From NCBI GenBank assembly GCA_947499305.1, contig CANMNN010000026.1:1-64000 (forward strand): a stretch of DNA of 64,000 nt, read 5' to 3'. Under the pieces are notes generated by a model that had not been told where the DNA came from, searched no databases, and worked only from the letters and a program-made list of their open reading frames with translations. Within the stretch, counting starts at the first letter, position 1. Each line of letters starts with the position of its first letter. This stretch comes from an uncultured Arenicella sp. Lineage in GTDB: Bacteria > Pseudomonadota > Gammaproteobacteria > Arenicellales > Arenicellaceae. This document shows, in pieces, positions 16,894-26,445 of the stretch. The translations under genes were made by a program, and so were the position numbers.

Positions 16894-18042
16894 TCAGTAA
16901 CTCGTTTGATACACTAACTTTCCCGCCGACCAAGTGTGTGATGCTTGAGCAAGGTCGCCAAAGTGGGCAACAGCCACTAAATCTGCGCGTTTGCCAACCG
17001 AAATTTCGCCTCTGTCTGTTAGACCAACAGCGTTCGCTGGGTTGCGTGACACTAGGTTTATTGCGTCAGACAACGACAAGTCTGTAATGCTGGGTAGCTT
17101 GAATACGGCCGCCAATAGTGCGGCCGGTGAATAGTCGGCACATAGACAGTCGGCAACGCCTGCTTTGATAGCGTCGACCGCACGCATCGACCCGGATTGA
17201 CTTTTTCCACGCAAAATATTAGGTGCGCCAACGATAGTCTTGAGCCCTTTGCCTTGAGCGTATTTCGCGGTATCGAGATCAATTGGGAATTCGGAAATTG
17301 TGACCCCCAAACCATGCATCGTATCTACTCGTTGCTGATTATCATCATCATGACTCGCCACTGAGATTTTATTTTTTTGTGCGCACTTTATAAGCGTTTC
17401 TACGCGCGCCATAGCGCCACTAGCGGCCTGTTGTTTGCGGTCAACTATTTCATCGAGTTTGTCGTCGCTGGTTTTATACGTGCGACCGAGATAATCGCGA
17501 TAGGCTGCGAGGTCCTTAAACTGCCCCTGCCCTGGCGTGTGATCCATCAAGGAAAGAAGGTGCATCGACTTATCATTGAGCAAGCTCATGAGCTGCTCTA
17601 GTCCAGTCTCATCGGTTACTTCATAGCGGCAGTGCACTCTATTGTCCACCAGTGCATTGTGTTGCCATTGGTTTACCGATCGCACAATCTCGGCGGCAAA
17701 CTGATTATTGCGAACGCCTAACTCCTCGTTGGCGAACGATAAGGCATGGAAAATAGTGGTCACACCCGCGGCCGCATTACGCTTATCGGCTTGGGCGATC
17801 GCGAAATCCAGAGGAAAATGTACGTTAGGACGCGGTTCCACCTCTTTTTCTAACGCATCGCAATGCAAATCAATCATCCCAGGCAGTAGTGTTTTACCAG
17901 ACAGGTCGATTTCTATTGCCCCGTTAACGTGACTGGAATTAATGCTTTGAATACAACCTTGATCAATTAATAGCGATGCGTCGTTAACTACTTCATTACT
18001 GAGTACAAGTTGCGCACCCGTTAGATAATATTGGTTTGTCAT
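16894..18042 (-). CDS. phnM: Alpha-D-ribose 1-methylphosphonate 5-triphosphate diphosphatase PhnM
   Basis: 382 residues from ATG 18042, one base after the phnL stop; the upstream open extension overlaps phnL and is rejected. Amidohydrolase fold: LSGKTLLPGMIDLHCDALEKE near residue 60, SHDDDNQQRVDTM, and CADYSPAALLAAVFKL near the end. PhnM removes pyrophosphate from the ribosyl phosphonate triphosphate, making the PhnJ substrate. Confidence 0.94.
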   Translation of the reverse strand: MTNQYYLTGAQLVLSNEVVNDASLLIDQGCIQSINSSHVNGAIEIDLSGKTLLPGMIDLHCDALEKEVEPRPNVHFPLDFAIAQADKRNAAAGVTTIFHALSFANEELGVRNNQFAAEIVRSVNQWQHNALVDNRVHCRYEVTDETGLEQLMSLLNDKSMHLLSLMDHTPGQGQFKDLAAYRDYLGRTYKTSDDKLDEIVDRKQQAASGAMARVETLIKCAQKNKISVASHDDDNQQRVDTMHGLGVTISEFPIDLDTAKYAQGKGLKTIVGAPNILRGKSQSGSMRAVDAIKAGVADCLCADYSPAALLAAVFKLPSITDLSLSDAINLVSRNPANAVGLTDRGEISVGKRADLVAVAHFGDLAQASHTWSAGKLVYQTSY

Positions 18043-18043
18043 C

Positions 18044-18766
18044 TTAATGCCTTCTCTGAACAAGAGTTTCTGGGGCGACGGGAGGTCTAAGTTCGACGGT
18101 AATGTCACCAAGCCGTTTAATAAGTTGAGGAGAGTGGAATATTGCAAGAATGGCCGTGCCTCGATTCTTTAACGTATTGATTTGTGTGATTACACGCTCT
18201 GCAGTTTCTTCATCAAGACTCGCAGTTGGTTCATCTAACAGCAAAAGACGCGGTTCGCAGACGAAGCCCCTAGCGAGGTTAACGCGCTGTTTTTCGCCGC
18301 CAGAAAACGTAGCTGGCGATAGTTGCCAGAGTCTTTCCGGTAAATCTAAATTTTGCAGCATTTTGCGCGCAGCTTCGATTGCTGACGATTTGTCTACGCC
18401 TTTTCGTATTAACGGAGCCGCAACAATGTTTTCACTAGACTGCCGTGGTAAGGCGCGCAGAAACTGGGTTACAAACCCAATTTCATTATCACGTAAACCC
18501 AATATTCGATGGTCATCAGCTAGGGCAAGATCAATCGTGTTTGATGTTCGTGTGGTGTAAAGAAGTCGCCCAGTGCTCGGGAGATACGTACGATAGATAC
18601 TTTTCAGCACCGTTGATTTGCCAGCACCCGTTGGGCCGACCAGTGCCGTTAGCTTACCGGCCACAACGGACAAATTGACGTTACTCGAGGACGGTATCAA
18701 TTTACCTTGGTCATGCATTTCAAATGACTTAGAAAAATTCTCGATTTTCAAAACAGTTTCTTTCAT
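18044..18766 (-). CDS. phnL: C-P lyase accessory ABC-type ATPase PhnL
   Basis: 240 residues from ATG 18766 (MKETVLKIENFSKSF), which avoids overlapping phnK. ABC ATPase motifs: Walker A VGPTGAGKSTVL, Q-loop VTQFLRALPR, signature FSGGEKQRVNLAR and Walker B LLLLDEPTASLDEET. PhnL is needed with the PhnGHIJ core; it is not a classical importer ATPase. Confidence 0.93.
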   Translation of the reverse strand: MKETVLKIENFSKSFEMHDQGKLIPSSSNVNLSVVAGKLTALVGPTGAGKSTVLKSIYRTYLPSTGRLLYTTRTSNTIDLALADDHRILGLRDNEIGFVTQFLRALPRQSSENIVAAPLIRKGVDKSSAIEAARKMLQNLDLPERLWQLSPATFSGGEKQRVNLARGFVCEPRLLLLDEPTASLDEETAERVITQINTLKNRGTAILAIFHSPQLIKRLGDITVELRPPVAPETLVQRRH

Positions 18767-18779
18767 ATGACCTGTCCCG

Positions 18780-19610
18780 CTATAACGCTGACGCAACGAG
18801 TTGCTGCGTATAAGCATGCTGAGGATCTTCGATAACTTGATCAGTTAAACCAGCTTCCACAACACGGCCGTTCTTCATTACTAGGGTTCTACCAGCGAGT
18901 AAGCGAATTACTCCTAGGTCGTGAGTTACTACAATCATGGCCGTTTCAAACTCTTGTTGGATTTCTAAAATCAGATCAAGAATTGCGGCTTGAACTGACA
19001 GATCAAGACCCGTTGTGACTTCATCCAAAAATAACAGCGGTGGATTGATGGCCAGTGCCTTGGCTATTTGCACACGCTGTTGCATGCCGCCAGAAAAATT
19101 GCCTGGCTGTTCGTCGACTCGCGCAATAGCAACTTCGGTACGTGATAGTAGTTCGCATGCTCGATCTCGTATCTGTCGGTAATGACGAAGGTCGTTCATT
19201 AATAGGCGCTCGGCAATATTGCCGCCGGCAGACACATTAAAATTCAAGCCCAAGCTGGGGTTTTGATACACCATGCCAAAGCGGTGATTACGCAAATTTC
19301 GTTTTTGTGCTGGGTTTAGACTAAACAGATCATGCTGCTTGTTTGAGTCGTAAAAGCGCGCTGATCCGTGAGTTGGTTCTTGATCGAAGAAGAGTGTTTT
19401 TACGGCCGTTGACTTACCAGAGCCGGACTCCCCCATGATGCCCAGTATTTCGCCTTTACATAGATCGAACGATATATCATGTGCTGCAACAATCGACCCG
19501 CACGAAGGGCAAATATTCGTACCAAATTCGGGGCCAGTACTCTCGTAACATTGCATACAACCTGGGCCGTAAACTTTGCTTAAGTTCCTGACTTCTAATA
19601 CCTTAGTCAT
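18780..19610 (-). CDS. phnK: C-P lyase ABC-type ATPase PhnK with a four-cysteine insert
   Basis: 276 residues from ATG 19610, which has GGAG nine bases upstream and overlaps the phnJ end by 8 bases. It has the normal PhnK ABC core: Walker A GESGSGKST near residue 60, signature FSGGMQQRVQIAK, Walker B LLFLDEVTTGLD and HDLGVIRLLAGRT. Between the first strand and Walker A lies an insert with Cys18, Cys21, Cys34 and Cys37 (GCMQC, then NICPSCG), a zinc-ribbon-like arrangement absent from E. coli PhnK. PhnK binds the PhnGHIJ complex; the insert could alter that contact or bind metal. Confidence 0.92.
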   Translation of the reverse strand: MTKVLEVRNLSKVYGPGCMQCYESTGPEFGTNICPSCGSIVAAHDISFDLCKGEILGIMGESGSGKSTAVKTLFFDQEPTHGSARFYDSNKQHDLFSLNPAQKRNLRNHRFGMVYQNPSLGLNFNVSAGGNIAERLLMNDLRHYRQIRDRACELLSRTEVAIARVDEQPGNFSGGMQQRVQIAKALAINPPLLFLDEVTTGLDLSVQAAILDLILEIQQEFETAMIVVTHDLGVIRLLAGRTLVMKNGRVVEAGLTDQVIEDPQHAYTQQLVASAL

Positions 19611-20532
19611 TAGCAAGCTCCACGGCCTCAGCGCTATTGTCTAATTCAGTGTTTGAATGTAATGCACCATTATTTCTCGAGCTTAGATAGCGCGTGCAAT
19701 AGTCAGTGTCAGAACACTGGAAGACGAGCGTTTGAGTTTCAGCGTCCATGTACTCATCAAGAAAGCTTTCGGTCGAACCACATTGTTGGCAGGCTCGACG
19801 TTGTCCGTCTTGGTCGATGAAATTTTCAATATGAAACGGTTGGTCGTCAAACACCAAGGGCGTCGCGTCGGTAAACGGTGGTACCGCATAGATTTTCTTC
19901 TCTCTACCTGCGCCAAGTAAAACCAGTGCTTTTGATTGGTCTAGTTTGGGCACGTCATAACGTGGGATTGGCGATGGGTCAATTACGTAGTGGCCGTTTA
20001 TACATGTGGGGTAGCGATGTGAAATCGTTACTTCATCGAAATGTACGATGTCTTCATACAATTTCACCAGTAGTCGCGAATAGTCTGCTTCCCCATGCAT
20101 GATTTTCCGCTTTTCTTCAGAGGGCTCAACGATCACCAACGGATCCGGATAAGGCACTTGAAGAACCAATACTTGGTTTTCTGTCAAGGCCAACTCCGGA
20201 ATTCGGTGTCGCGACTGTATTAGGTCTGCATCAGCCGTGTTGGTTGTGGTGTTAACACTGGGGCAGACGGATTCAATAAACCCTCTCAAGTTTACGGCGT
20301 TCACCGAATCGTCAGAGCCTTGATCAATAACTTTGAGAGTTTGGCCTCGCCCTATTATCGATAGAGTCAGTTGCAAGCCTCCGGTTCCAAAGCCACGACC
20401 CATCGGCATTTCTCGACTTGAATACGGTACTTGGTAGCCGGGTATCGCAATAGCCTTGAGGACAGTTCGACGAATTTCCTTTTTTGCGAACTCGTCTAAA
20501 AAGCCAAATTGAGTAGCTTCTGAAGTGTTCAT
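19603..20532 (-). CDS. phnJ: C-P lyase radical SAM subunit PhnJ
   Basis: 309 residues; it overlaps phnI by 4 bases. PhnJ carries the 4Fe-4S cluster and cleaves the carbon-phosphorus bond through a glycyl/thiyl radical. The characteristic Cys pattern CQQC (about 245 and 248), then Cys about 270 and Cys about 276 (FQCSDTDYCTRYL), is present, as are the upstream GYQVPYSSREMPMGRGFGTG and HRYPTCINGHYVIDPSPIPR blocks. All key residues that I can recognise are intact. Confidence 0.96.
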   Translation of the reverse strand: MNTSEATQFGFLDEFAKKEIRRTVLKAIAIPGYQVPYSSREMPMGRGFGTGGLQLTLSIIGRGQTLKVIDQGSDDSVNAVNLRGFIESVCPSVNTTTNTADADLIQSRHRIPELALTENQVLVLQVPYPDPLVIVEPSEEKRKIMHGEADYSRLLVKLYEDIVHFDEVTISHRYPTCINGHYVIDPSPIPRYDVPKLDQSKALVLLGAGREKKIYAVPPFTDATPLVFDDQPFHIENFIDQDGQRRACQQCGSTESFLDEYMDAETQTLVFQCSDTDYCTRYLSSRNNGALHSNTELDNSAEAVELAND

Positions 20533-21665
20533 TTGGACGCCCCTACGTTCGAAGTGGACATTTTAGTTGGACCTTTACGTGTGCTTCGAAGTCGATCCAT
20601 ATCGGACTGAAATGTGACGTAGTGCGGCATTTTGTAGTGCGAGCAGAAGCCCATTGAGTCAACACCATCAATATGAAGCAGCACGAATTCAGGGTCTTCC
20701 GAAGGGTTGCTAGGCCCATGCTCCATGCCTACCTGCAAGGATCGATCTAAGATTGCCATTGAAATGGCCTTGACTTCGTTATGACCAAAACAAGCGCCAT
20801 AGCCCAGCTTAAAAGTTGGCTTGTGCCCTTCTTCGCTAGCCTCAAACATCGCAACTATCTCGCATTCAGTCATGAGTATTTCGCCCACTTCCGTTAACTC
20901 ACCAGTGATGGGGTGCGGCAACATAACGGGTAAGTACCCTACTCTCAATTCGGCTACTGTGGGGTGAATATCACCATATCCGCGCATATTGGAATATGCG
21001 ATGCCAAGCATCGACCCTGTTTCAGCACGTGCCATAGTCGATAACGCCGCTGAACGAGGCACCGGAAACACCAACGGCTCTCGGGTGATATCAAAGGGAA
21101 CTCCATCGCGTTCACTAGTAACATCTGGCAGTAAGCCTTCTGCGCGAAGTGCATCCAGCACCTTAGGAAAGGTGTCCGGCAGGTCTGATTCAGGCATTGA
21201 CTGTAACCAATCTTTGGCGACTTGTTTAAACTGCTCCGGCGATTCATTCAGCAGTTCCATCCGCATCATACGTAATGAGTAATCGGTAGACGGGCCTAAC
21301 ATTTGACCACCTATAATGTCTTTAAAAGACGCCGAAATCCGACGAATTAGACGAAGCTCTCCGCCACTATGTGTTGGGCTTTCTAGTAGTCTCGGTTTGG
21401 TAGATCGGTAGGCGCGTAAAGCGAATGCCGCTTCTAAGGTATCGCCAAGACTTTGTTTAATTGCGAGCGACGCAAGTTTGGGGTGGTACACGCCTCCCTC
21501 TGAAATTACTCGACTTTGCAAAAAACGCAGCTGATGTTCTATTGCGTTTACTGAAACAGACTCTCCTTCGTCACCTTCTCGGCAACGTAAAAACTCCAAT
21601 ACCGCTTCCGCGCCGCTAATGGCAGTGCCACCACCCTTGATCGCAACGTAACTCATGTCAAACAC
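20529..21665 (-). CDS. phnI: C-P lyase core subunit PhnI
   Basis: 378 residues, beginning MSYVAIKGGGTAISGAEAVL a few residues in, the conserved PhnI N-terminus; MSYVAIKG may be the true start, four codons in. Other blocks are ESPTHSGGELRLIRRISASF, LGYGACFGHNEVKAISMAIL and HIDGVDSMGFCSHYKMPHYV. PhnI is the nucleosidase that, with PhnGHL, attaches the phosphonate to ribose triphosphate. It overlaps phnH by 13 bases. Confidence 0.95.
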   Translation of the reverse strand: MFDMSYVAIKGGGTAISGAEAVLEFLRCREGDEGESVSVNAIEHQLRFLQSRVISEGGVYHPKLASLAIKQSLGDTLEAAFALRAYRSTKPRLLESPTHSGGELRLIRRISASFKDIIGGQMLGPSTDYSLRMMRMELLNESPEQFKQVAKDWLQSMPESDLPDTFPKVLDALRAEGLLPDVTSERDGVPFDITREPLVFPVPRSAALSTMARAETGSMLGIAYSNMRGYGDIHPTVAELRVGYLPVMLPHPITGELTEVGEILMTECEIVAMFEASEEGHKPTFKLGYGACFGHNEVKAISMAILDRSLQVGMEHGPSNPSEDPEFVLLHIDGVDSMGFCSHYKMPHYVTFQSDMDRLRSTRKGPTKMSTSNVGASK

Positions 21666-22276
21666 TCCACTTTTGTTGTGCGAGGCAATGCTAAAACTGA
21701 TGTTTCACTAACAACAATAAGGTCAACGCCTAGAGGAAATTCGCTGTTCCAATTTTCACGTTGGTGTATCCAGCTGCTATCAATACCCGATACACCAACG
21801 TCGATTACACCATCAACTCCTGGGCCGCTTAACCGCCAGAGGCGATCGTCTTGTGATGTTGCCGTTAACTCATTCGCCAACTTTTTGACGGAGACGATGA
21901 CTGTCCCGGAAAGCTCTGGCGACACCAAACTGCCTTGACTCGGGTTTATAGAACACGGCAAGGAACCATCACAAACGATATAGCCTGCTTTATCAGCACT
22001 TACCGTTTGGCACTGCGACAAGGACCAATCCTCATCAGTTATCAGTGAGTCATGATTACAAGCTGTTACCTGAGCATCAGACAATGTAGCAAGCACGGCC
22101 GTAACCGTATTCGACTTACCTAATCTGGACTCTAAATTGTGAATAGAGCCTGGACGTGACATGGCTTGCATTAACGACTGGAAAATTTCATTCTGGGTAT
22201 CGGCATACCAAATAGAATCCAGATGGTAGTGTTGGCTCTCTTGATCAGCGTTACTTAGTAAGTCATAGCTCATCAT
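21653..22276 (-). CDS. phnH: C-P lyase core subunit PhnH
   Basis: 207 residues containing FQSLMQAMSRPGSIHNL near residue 33 and GVDLIVVSETSVLALPRTTK near the end, both typical of PhnH. It is a structural subunit of the PhnGHIJ complex and overlaps phnG by 14 bases and phnI by 13, indicating translational coupling. Confidence 0.92.
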   Translation of the reverse strand: MMSYDLLSNADQESQHYHLDSIWYADTQNEIFQSLMQAMSRPGSIHNLESRLGKSNTVTAVLATLSDAQVTACNHDSLITDEDWSLSQCQTVSADKAGYIVCDGSLPCSINPSQGSLVSPELSGTVIVSVKKLANELTATSQDDRLWRLSGPGVDGVIDVGVSGIDSSWIHQRENWNSEFPLGVDLIVVSETSVLALPRTTKVECLT

Positions 22277-22769
22277 CGTCTCCGTCTGTCATGCTCAATA
22301 GTGAAAAATCAACTTTGGTTCGCGTTAGCATTGAATTTCGAATAGCTTGCTCGCGCAGAATTTTTTGCTTGCCTAATTGAACCAATGCTTTCAAGCCTTC
22401 ATAACCGCTTACCTTGTGTGCAAGAACGGCATCAGCAATGGCTAGAGATGTTGCGTAGCTCGAATCATCCTCCATGATTTGTGCGGCGCCTTGAATTTGA
22501 CGACCATCAGTGAGGGTTAACTCTACACTTGCCGTAGCCAATGGGAACTCTCCAAGAAAGAAAGACTGTTCAAGGGCTGAGTCTTTGAATTTCAACATCC
22601 CTAGACCAGATGCTGGAAGAGCGATTAAGCGCACATTGAATTCTTTAGCTATCTCATCAACAGTTGAAACAAGCTGTTTACGGGGCAAAGCCATCAATGC
22701 TGAAGTCCAGCCTGCTCGACCGCCTATGTCTTCATTCGTGCATATTGAGTTATGATCAAGGCCGCTCAT
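22263..22769 (-). CDS. phnG: C-P lyase core subunit PhnG
   Basis: 168 residues with the family blocks RAGWTSALMALPRKQLV, GSGLGML-like ASGLGMLKF, FFLGEFPLATASVEL and a C-terminal acidic tail (DGDDDEL). It forms the core hexamer with PhnH, PhnI and PhnJ. It lies 43 bases after phnE and is the first gene of the catalytic block. Confidence 0.93.
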   Translation of the reverse strand: MSGLDHNSICTNEDIGGRAGWTSALMALPRKQLVSTVDEIAKEFNVRLIALPASGLGMLKFKDSALEQSFFLGEFPLATASVELTLTDGRQIQGAAQIMEDDSSYATSLAIADAVLAHKVSGYEGLKALVQLGKQKILREQAIRNSMLTRTKVDFSLLSMTDGDDDEL

Positions 22770-22812
22770 AGATGAATCCCATACGAGGTTTGAGTTAGGT
22801 GTATAAAAAACT

Positions 22813-23838
22813 TCATAATGAGCGACCCCGAATTCTTTGACTGACGACTTCGAGAGTCATAACAGTGATAAAAATCACCAATAGGATGGTCGAGACATGC
22901 GAGTAATCGAATAGATCCCAGCGCCCTTTTAGCTCCATGCCAATGCCACCGGCCCCAACCATGCCTAAGATCGTGGCAGTGCGGATATTACGTTCAAAAA
23001 TGTATTGGACATAAGCCACATAGGCGGGAAAGACTTGAGGGAATACGGCAAAGCGAAGCACTTTAAGTGACCCTGCACCCGACGCTTTGAGTGCGGCCTG
23101 TGGCCCTTCAGGCGCGTTCTCGATTTCGTCTGAGAAAAACTTGCCCAGCACTCCGCTGGTATGCATTGCTAATGCAAAGATTCCGGCTATCGGACCAAAG
23201 CCATACATCAAAACGAAGAAAAGCGCGATGATCAACTCAGGCATGGCTCGGTGAAACCCTAAAATTGTGCGTGCACCGGCATAAACTAATTTATTAGGGG
23301 TGTAATTTTTTGCGCCTAGCACGCCTAATGGAATGGATATGGCAACCGACAGAACCGTGCCCCAGAAACCCATTTCAATGCTTTCCCACATTTTCGCCAA
23401 CACTTTAAGTAGATAGCCAATGGGGTTTACTAAATACTCCTTCGTTTCTACTAAATACGTCTCCGTAAAGGCATCGTATTCACGTGTTTCTCTACTTTCA
23501 ATTCGGCTAAAAAGTGGCAGAGAATTACGGTCAAAATTGTCGATTCGAGAAGTTTCGATGGAGGATTCAAAGGTAAATGGGAAAGCGTCGTTAAGAAATC
23601 GACCCGCGCTATCTAGCACTTTTGAATCCGTTGCGCCCGTAAGTGCGACGACAGCTTGCCCGGTTTCAATGACGGCTCTGTCGAGTTCGGTATTCTTTGC
23701 AGACCAAGCAAGCGCAATAAAAACGAGTAATAAAATACCAACGAGCTTTGGAGTGATCGCCCGATGTAGCTCCCATTGAGAGTGATGCCTAGCCCCGTTA
23801 GTCGAATTGCTGGAACTGTTAGATGATGGGTTACTCAT
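22813..23838 (-). CDS. phnE: Phosphonate ABC transporter permease PhnE, long form
   Basis: 341 residues. The C-terminal two thirds is a standard BPD_transp permease with about five membrane segments, the EAA-like loop ALKASGAGSLKVLRFAVFPQ and the GMVGAGGIGMELKGRW block. The N-terminal part adds a membrane segment (about 30-47) and a hydrophilic stretch of about 90 residues (TGATDSKVLD to LVETKEYLV), longer than in the E. coli protein. It overlaps phnC by 4 bases (ATGA). It is the inner-membrane channel for phosphonates captured by PhnD. Confidence 0.93.
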   Translation of the reverse strand: MSNPSSNSSSNSTNGARHHSQWELHRAITPKLVGILLLVFIALAWSAKNTELDRAVIETGQAVVALTGATDSKVLDSAGRFLNDAFPFTFESSIETSRIDNFDRNSLPLFSRIESRETREYDAFTETYLVETKEYLVNPIGYLLKVLAKMWESIEMGFWGTVLSVAISIPLGVLGAKNYTPNKLVYAGARTILGFHRAMPELIIALFFVLMYGFGPIAGIFALAMHTSGVLGKFFSDEIENAPEGPQAALKASGAGSLKVLRFAVFPQVFPAYVAYVQYIFERNIRTATILGMVGAGGIGMELKGRWDLFDYSHVSTILLVIFITVMTLEVVSQRIRGRSL

Positions 23839-24629
23839 GCTAAGGCAACCTCTCGCTCGATTTGTGGAACGGGTTTTATAGCCGTCGATTTATCGTCATC
23901 ACTAGAACCATAGATGTTAACTAGTTCTGATTCGGAAACACGTTGAGGAGGTCCATCAAACACAATTTTTCCCTCTCGCATGGCGATGATGCGATCAGCG
24001 AATTCCAGTGCGTAATCGACTTGATGAAGGCTGCAAACAACGGTTGTATTATTTTGCTTGGATGTATGCCTTAGACTCGCCAGTACACTTCGACTTACCG
24101 TCGGATCTAAGCTCGCGACTGGCTCGTCGGCCAAAACAATTTCAGGGTGTGCCATAAAAGCGCGAGCTATCGCTACACGTTGTTGTTGCCCTCCAGACAG
24201 CGCTGACACACGACGATGCAATTGGCTCTCATCTAGGCCAACTTCGGCCAGTAGCTGACATGCTCTTCGCTGATCGTTTTCAGGAAAGTGTTTTGCCAAT
24301 ACTCGCCAAAGCGGCAAGGCGTATAGTTTCCCTGACAATACGTTATGCAGCATCGATAACCGAGGGATCAAATGCAGCTGTTGGTGGATCATGCTAATCC
24401 GCTGTTGAACCTTCTTTTGGTTACGCGCATCGACTTGCTCATCGTTCAATACGACAGAGCCAGACGTGGGTAGAACCAAACCGTTGATTAAGCCCATTAA
24501 AGTGGACTTTCCTGCTCCTGAGGGGCCGAGCAATACACAAAACTCGCCGTTGGGTATGGTTACGGTAACATCGTTAACCGCTTTGGTATTGCCAGGATAT
24601 ACTTTTGTAACCGATTTAAGCTGTAACAT
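23835..24629 (-). CDS. phnC: Phosphonate ABC transporter ATPase PhnC
   Basis: 264 residues with Walker A LLGPSGAGKSTLMGLING, Q-loop MIHQQLHLIPRLSMLHNVL, signature LSGGQQQRVAIARAF and Walker B IVLADEPVASLDP. It energises phosphonate import with PhnE and PhnD. It lies 84 bases after phnD and is coupled to phnE. Confidence 0.94.
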   Translation of the reverse strand: MLQLKSVTKVYPGNTKAVNDVTVTIPNGEFCVLLGPSGAGKSTLMGLINGLVLPTSGSVVLNDEQVDARNQKKVQQRISMIHQQLHLIPRLSMLHNVLSGKLYALPLWRVLAKHFPENDQRRACQLLAEVGLDESQLHRRVSALSGGQQQRVAIARAFMAHPEIVLADEPVASLDPTVSRSVLASLRHTSKQNNTTVVCSLHQVDYALEFADRIIAMREGKIVFDGPPQRVSESELVNIYGSSDDDKSTAIKPVPQIEREVALA

Positions 24630-24713
24630 TGTTTGGCCTGTTTAGAATCACTGGTTAATTGTTAAGGCGCAAAGTTCTAATTCGCGGCCTACCTTGGTTA
24701 CACGATTAGTAAG

Positions 24714-25655
24714 CTATCGTTCGCCTGCTTTATCGACAATTTCGCGTTTCAAGTCATCAGTCACTTTTGAGAGTTTCTTCAACACAGCCAACATTTTTTC
24801 TTCAGGGTACTCTGCGTCATATCGATCTACTTTCTTACCGCCGTAGCCTCGAATTTTTTCGGCCGACACATGTTTATGAATATTGTTAAACGCTTCACGA
24901 AGCTTCGCTTTCAGCTCAGGTGATAGGTTTTTATTCATCGCCATCGGAGGATTGGGAATGGGCTCAGATTTAGCTAAAACCTTAAATTTTGATGGGTCGA
25001 TAATTCCGTTATTGACCGCCTTTTCCCATGAATTGAACGAAGCGGCGGCGGCATCGACGCGCCCTTCTTTCAACGCGGCGATCGAGTTAGTATGACTACC
25101 CGCAATCACAATTTTAGAAAGATCTTTAACTGGGTCGATGTTCGCATTTATGATCATTGCCATTGGGAAGTTGAACGATGACGTTGACGAAACCGAACCG
25201 ACGGCGAGGCTCTTGCCTTTAAGATCAGCAAGTGTGTTTAGCTTGCTGTCACGCGCCGCGTAAATGCCTGAGAAGTAAACCGATTCTCCCTTTTTAACAT
25301 CAACAGCAAGCAATTCTGCACCACACAAATCATTCGCTTGGCCAAATGTTACGGCACCATACCAAGCTAAATCGGTTTGCTCTGCGCACAGCCCTTTTAC
25401 GACGGCCGCATAACTACTGCCTGCTTTTAACTCAAAATGAATACCAAACTCGTCAGCTATCGCGTCGAACACAGGCTTAAAGTCCTCAGTAATATCAGCT
25501 CCACCCGTATCGGCCGGAATCATCATTACACGCAGTGGGTCGTCTTTTGAGCCGGTAGGTAAATCACCCGCTAGTGAAGAATTAGTTATAGCCAGCGAGC
25601 CAAGAGATGCACATACGGCCACAAACGAACGTTTGATTACTTTATTGAGATTCAT
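24714..25655 (-). CDS. phnD: Phosphonate-binding periplasmic protein PhnD
   Basis: 313 residues with a Sec signal peptide (about 29 residues, ending near NSSLAGD). The PhnD/PBP2 fold is evident in DPLRVMMIPADTGGADITED, WYGAVTFGQANDLC, GSVSSTSSFNFPMAMI and AGSHTNSIAALKEGRVDAAA. It binds phosphonates in the periplasm and delivers them to PhnCE. It lies 30 bases after the phnF stop, so phnF and phnD share a transcript. Confidence 0.94.
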   Translation of the reverse strand: MNLNKVIKRSFVAVCASLGSLAITNSSLAGDLPTGSKDDPLRVMMIPADTGGADITEDFKPVFDAIADEFGIHFELKAGSSYAAVVKGLCAEQTDLAWYGAVTFGQANDLCGAELLAVDVKKGESVYFSGIYAARDSKLNTLADLKGKSLAVGSVSSTSSFNFPMAMIINANIDPVKDLSKIVIAGSHTNSIAALKEGRVDAAAASFNSWEKAVNNGIIDPSKFKVLAKSEPIPNPPMAMNKNLSPELKAKLREAFNNIHKHVSAEKIRGYGGKKVDRYDAEYPEEKMLAVLKKLSKVTDDLKREIVDKAGER

Positions 25656-25685
25656 AGGGGGGCTCCAATGAAGGAAGTTAGTTGT

Positions 25686-26414
25686 TTAAAAATTTACAGA
25701 AAGTTGTATCCGGTCTGAGCGAAATCGGGTCACCGCGTATTCAACAGGCATGCCAGTTTTTGTATTTAGATTGAGACTTTTAACCCGCAAGACAGGCATC
25801 TGCTGAGGCATGTTGAGTAGTGCTGCATCGTCACCGCGCGGTGGGATAGAAGTTATGAGACTTTCGGTTCTACGTAGATCGAGTCCCAAATTATCTTTAA
25901 TAAACTTATGCAATGAACCGCGGTCGTAACCCGCTTCAATGCACTCAAAATTGTTCAACGGTAGAAAGTGAGAAATAATGCAAAACGGCGCATCGTCAAC
26001 TTTTCGTAGAGTTTCTAGAAAAATAATTGGGTCGCCTTCATTGAGCATCAATTTGTTTCTAACCCCTCCCCTTGCAGGCATGACTAATTTGCGCATCACT
26101 TGGTTGTCAGCGCGCTTGCCCTTAGCTTCCAACGACTCGGTAAAACGTGAATTACTGTGCATCGAGTAATCCAATGCGCGCTCCATGATCAGCGTTCCCT
26201 TTCCGTGCCGCCTCTCTACATAGCCTTCGCGAACTAATTCATCGATGGCGCGTCGCAACGTATGCCGGTTAACCGAAAAGCGTTCCGCTAGCTGTTGCTC
26301 TGAGGGCAAATAGTCCCCTGCCTGATAGATCGGATCAATCTCGTCTTTTAGAACGTTAGCGATTTGCTGGAATAAAGCCTCAGCGCTATTTCGATTTACC
26401 GCGTGGAAAGTCAT
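25686..26414 (-). CDS. phnF: GntR/HutC-family regulator PhnF
   Basis: 242 residues. The N-terminal winged HTH has YLPSEQQLAERFSVNRHTLR and AIDELVREGYVERRHGKGTL (about residues 38-75), followed by a UTRA effector domain (PARGGVRNKLMLNEGDPI to MPVEYAVTRFRSDRIQL). This is the phnF gene that heads many phn operons. It is first in the transcript and lies directly behind the Pho-box array. The palindrome AGACGTCT just before the start codon (26417-26424) could be its own operator. Confidence 0.92.
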   Translation of the reverse strand: MTFHAVNRNSAEALFQQIANVLKDEIDPIYQAGDYLPSEQQLAERFSVNRHTLRRAIDELVREGYVERRHGKGTLIMERALDYSMHSNSRFTESLEAKGKRADNQVMRKLVMPARGGVRNKLMLNEGDPIIFLETLRKVDDAPFCIISHFLPLNNFECIEAGYDRGSLHKFIKDNLGLDLRRTESLITSIPPRGDDAALLNMPQQMPVLRVKSLNLNTKTGMPVEYAVTRFRSDRIQLSVNF

Positions 26415-26445
26415 CTAGACGTCTCTACCAATTAAGAATGAGACA

